A DNA stretch of 64,000 nt from Alphaproteobacteria bacterium. Lineage in GTDB: Bacteria > Pseudomonadota > Alphaproteobacteria > GCA-2731375. The translations under genes and the position numbers were made by a program. Shown piece by piece: positions 63,783 to 64,000 of this stretch. How positions within the stretch are numbered: position 1 is the first letter of the stretch; each line of letters begins with the position of its first letter. The stretch covers positions 62,001-126,000 of the forward strand of contig JADHTB010000003.1 in NCBI GenBank assembly GCA_016776605.1, given 5' to 3'. The notes beneath the pieces were generated by a model, which ran no database searches, was not told where the DNA came from, and saw nothing but the letters and a program-made list of their open reading frames with translations.

Positions 63783-64000
63783 CAAATGTTCTGCGCGTAC
63801 GTGATCTGGTCGTCGAGTTTCAAGCGGCGGAAGGTTTGATACGGGCGGTCGATGGCATCTCTTTTTCCGTGCCCGAAGGCAAGACGGTCGCCTTGGTAGG
63901 TGAATCGGGTTCCGGCAAAAGCGTTGTTAGCCAGGCCATTATGCGCATCCTGCCCGACAGCGCCAAGATCGCCGGCGGCGAAATATTGTTCCTGGATCCC
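63779..64000 (+). CDS. ABC transporter ATPase, peptide/nickel type, 3' end outside window
   Basis: The first 74 codons of an ATPase of the oligopeptide/dipeptide (Dpp/Opp) type: LRVRDLVVEFQAAEGLIRAVDGISFSV and the intact Walker A GESGSGKS. The start overlaps the stop of the upstream gene (ATGA), so the transporter is tied to the glycan operon. No further conclusion is possible because the body lies beyond the window. Confidence 0.88.
   Translation, partial: MTNVLRVRDLVVEFQAAEGLIRAVDGISFSVPEGKTVALVGESGSGKSVVSQAIMRILPDSAKIAGGEILFLDP

Overview
The window looks like chromosome of a high-GC alphaproteobacterium, most likely a denitrifying member of the Rhodospirillales or a close relative. The evidence is a complete cytochrome cd1 nitrite reductase / heme d1 cluster, several PAS-rich sensor kinases, short-leader SD-driven operons and many soluble catabolic enzymes. 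No species call is possible from the sequence alone.

Layout. 1-9430: a truncated PAS sensor gene, then a catabolic neighbourhood (thioesterase, alpha/beta-hydrolase-fold protein, 3-hydroxyisobutyrate-dehydrogenase-like enzyme, D-aminoacylase-like amidohydrolase, PrpF-family isomerase, TcuA-like dehydrogenase, LimB-like flavin monooxygenase). 9431-14812: a looser, accessory-looking stretch with small hypotheticals, a DNA adenine methylase remnant, TPR and pentapeptide-repeat proteins and a shared promoter cassette, ending at tRNA-Arg(CCT). 15018-22711: acyl-CoA ligase, FAD/Fe-S oxidase, hybrid histidine kinase and response regulator. 22860-25340: an operon of two Cys-containing exported proteins plus SCO1, then a hemerythrin-like protein. 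25424-38376: nirSECFDLGHJN plus a CbiX-like chelatase on the minus strand, with divergent nirI-nirX. 38505-43662: MTA/SAH nucleosidase, HAD hydrolase, MsrB, a conserved unknown, a SUMF1/NirV-like protein and an unusual CNPC-repeat cytochrome P460. 43827-51704: histidine kinase, MFS transporter, a second catabolic set (isomerase, NtaA-like monooxygenase, TauD-like dioxygenase, GlcG, GST) and tRNA-Phe(GAA). 51812-64000: two thioesterases, methyltransferase, cNMP-binding protein, a 902-residue ABC protein with a degenerate nucleotide-binding domain, and a tightly coupled glycosyltransferase / phosphatase / deacetylase operon running into a peptide-type ABC transporter gene.

The most striking feature is a set of palindromic repeats bounded by CTAG. 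Seven short copies, two long hairpins and two solo arms are scattered through the window, mostly at gene ends. Five genes take their TAG stop from the CTAG at an element edge. One flavin monooxygenase has its C-terminus rewritten by a copy. One 159-bp net insertion lies exactly in frame inside the SCO1-like gene, adding 53 residues between signal peptide and thioredoxin-like domain. These behave like MITEs with a CTAG (TA) target, and the coding insertion resembles the Rickettsia palindromic elements.

Functionally, NirS with NirE, C, F, D, L, G, H, J, N makes and carries heme d1 for nitrite reduction in the periplasm, and NirI/NirX are the FMN-dependent accessory pair. The SCO operon, the P460-type heme protein and the NirV-like protein are plausible but unproven partners in periplasmic metal and nitrogen-oxide handling.
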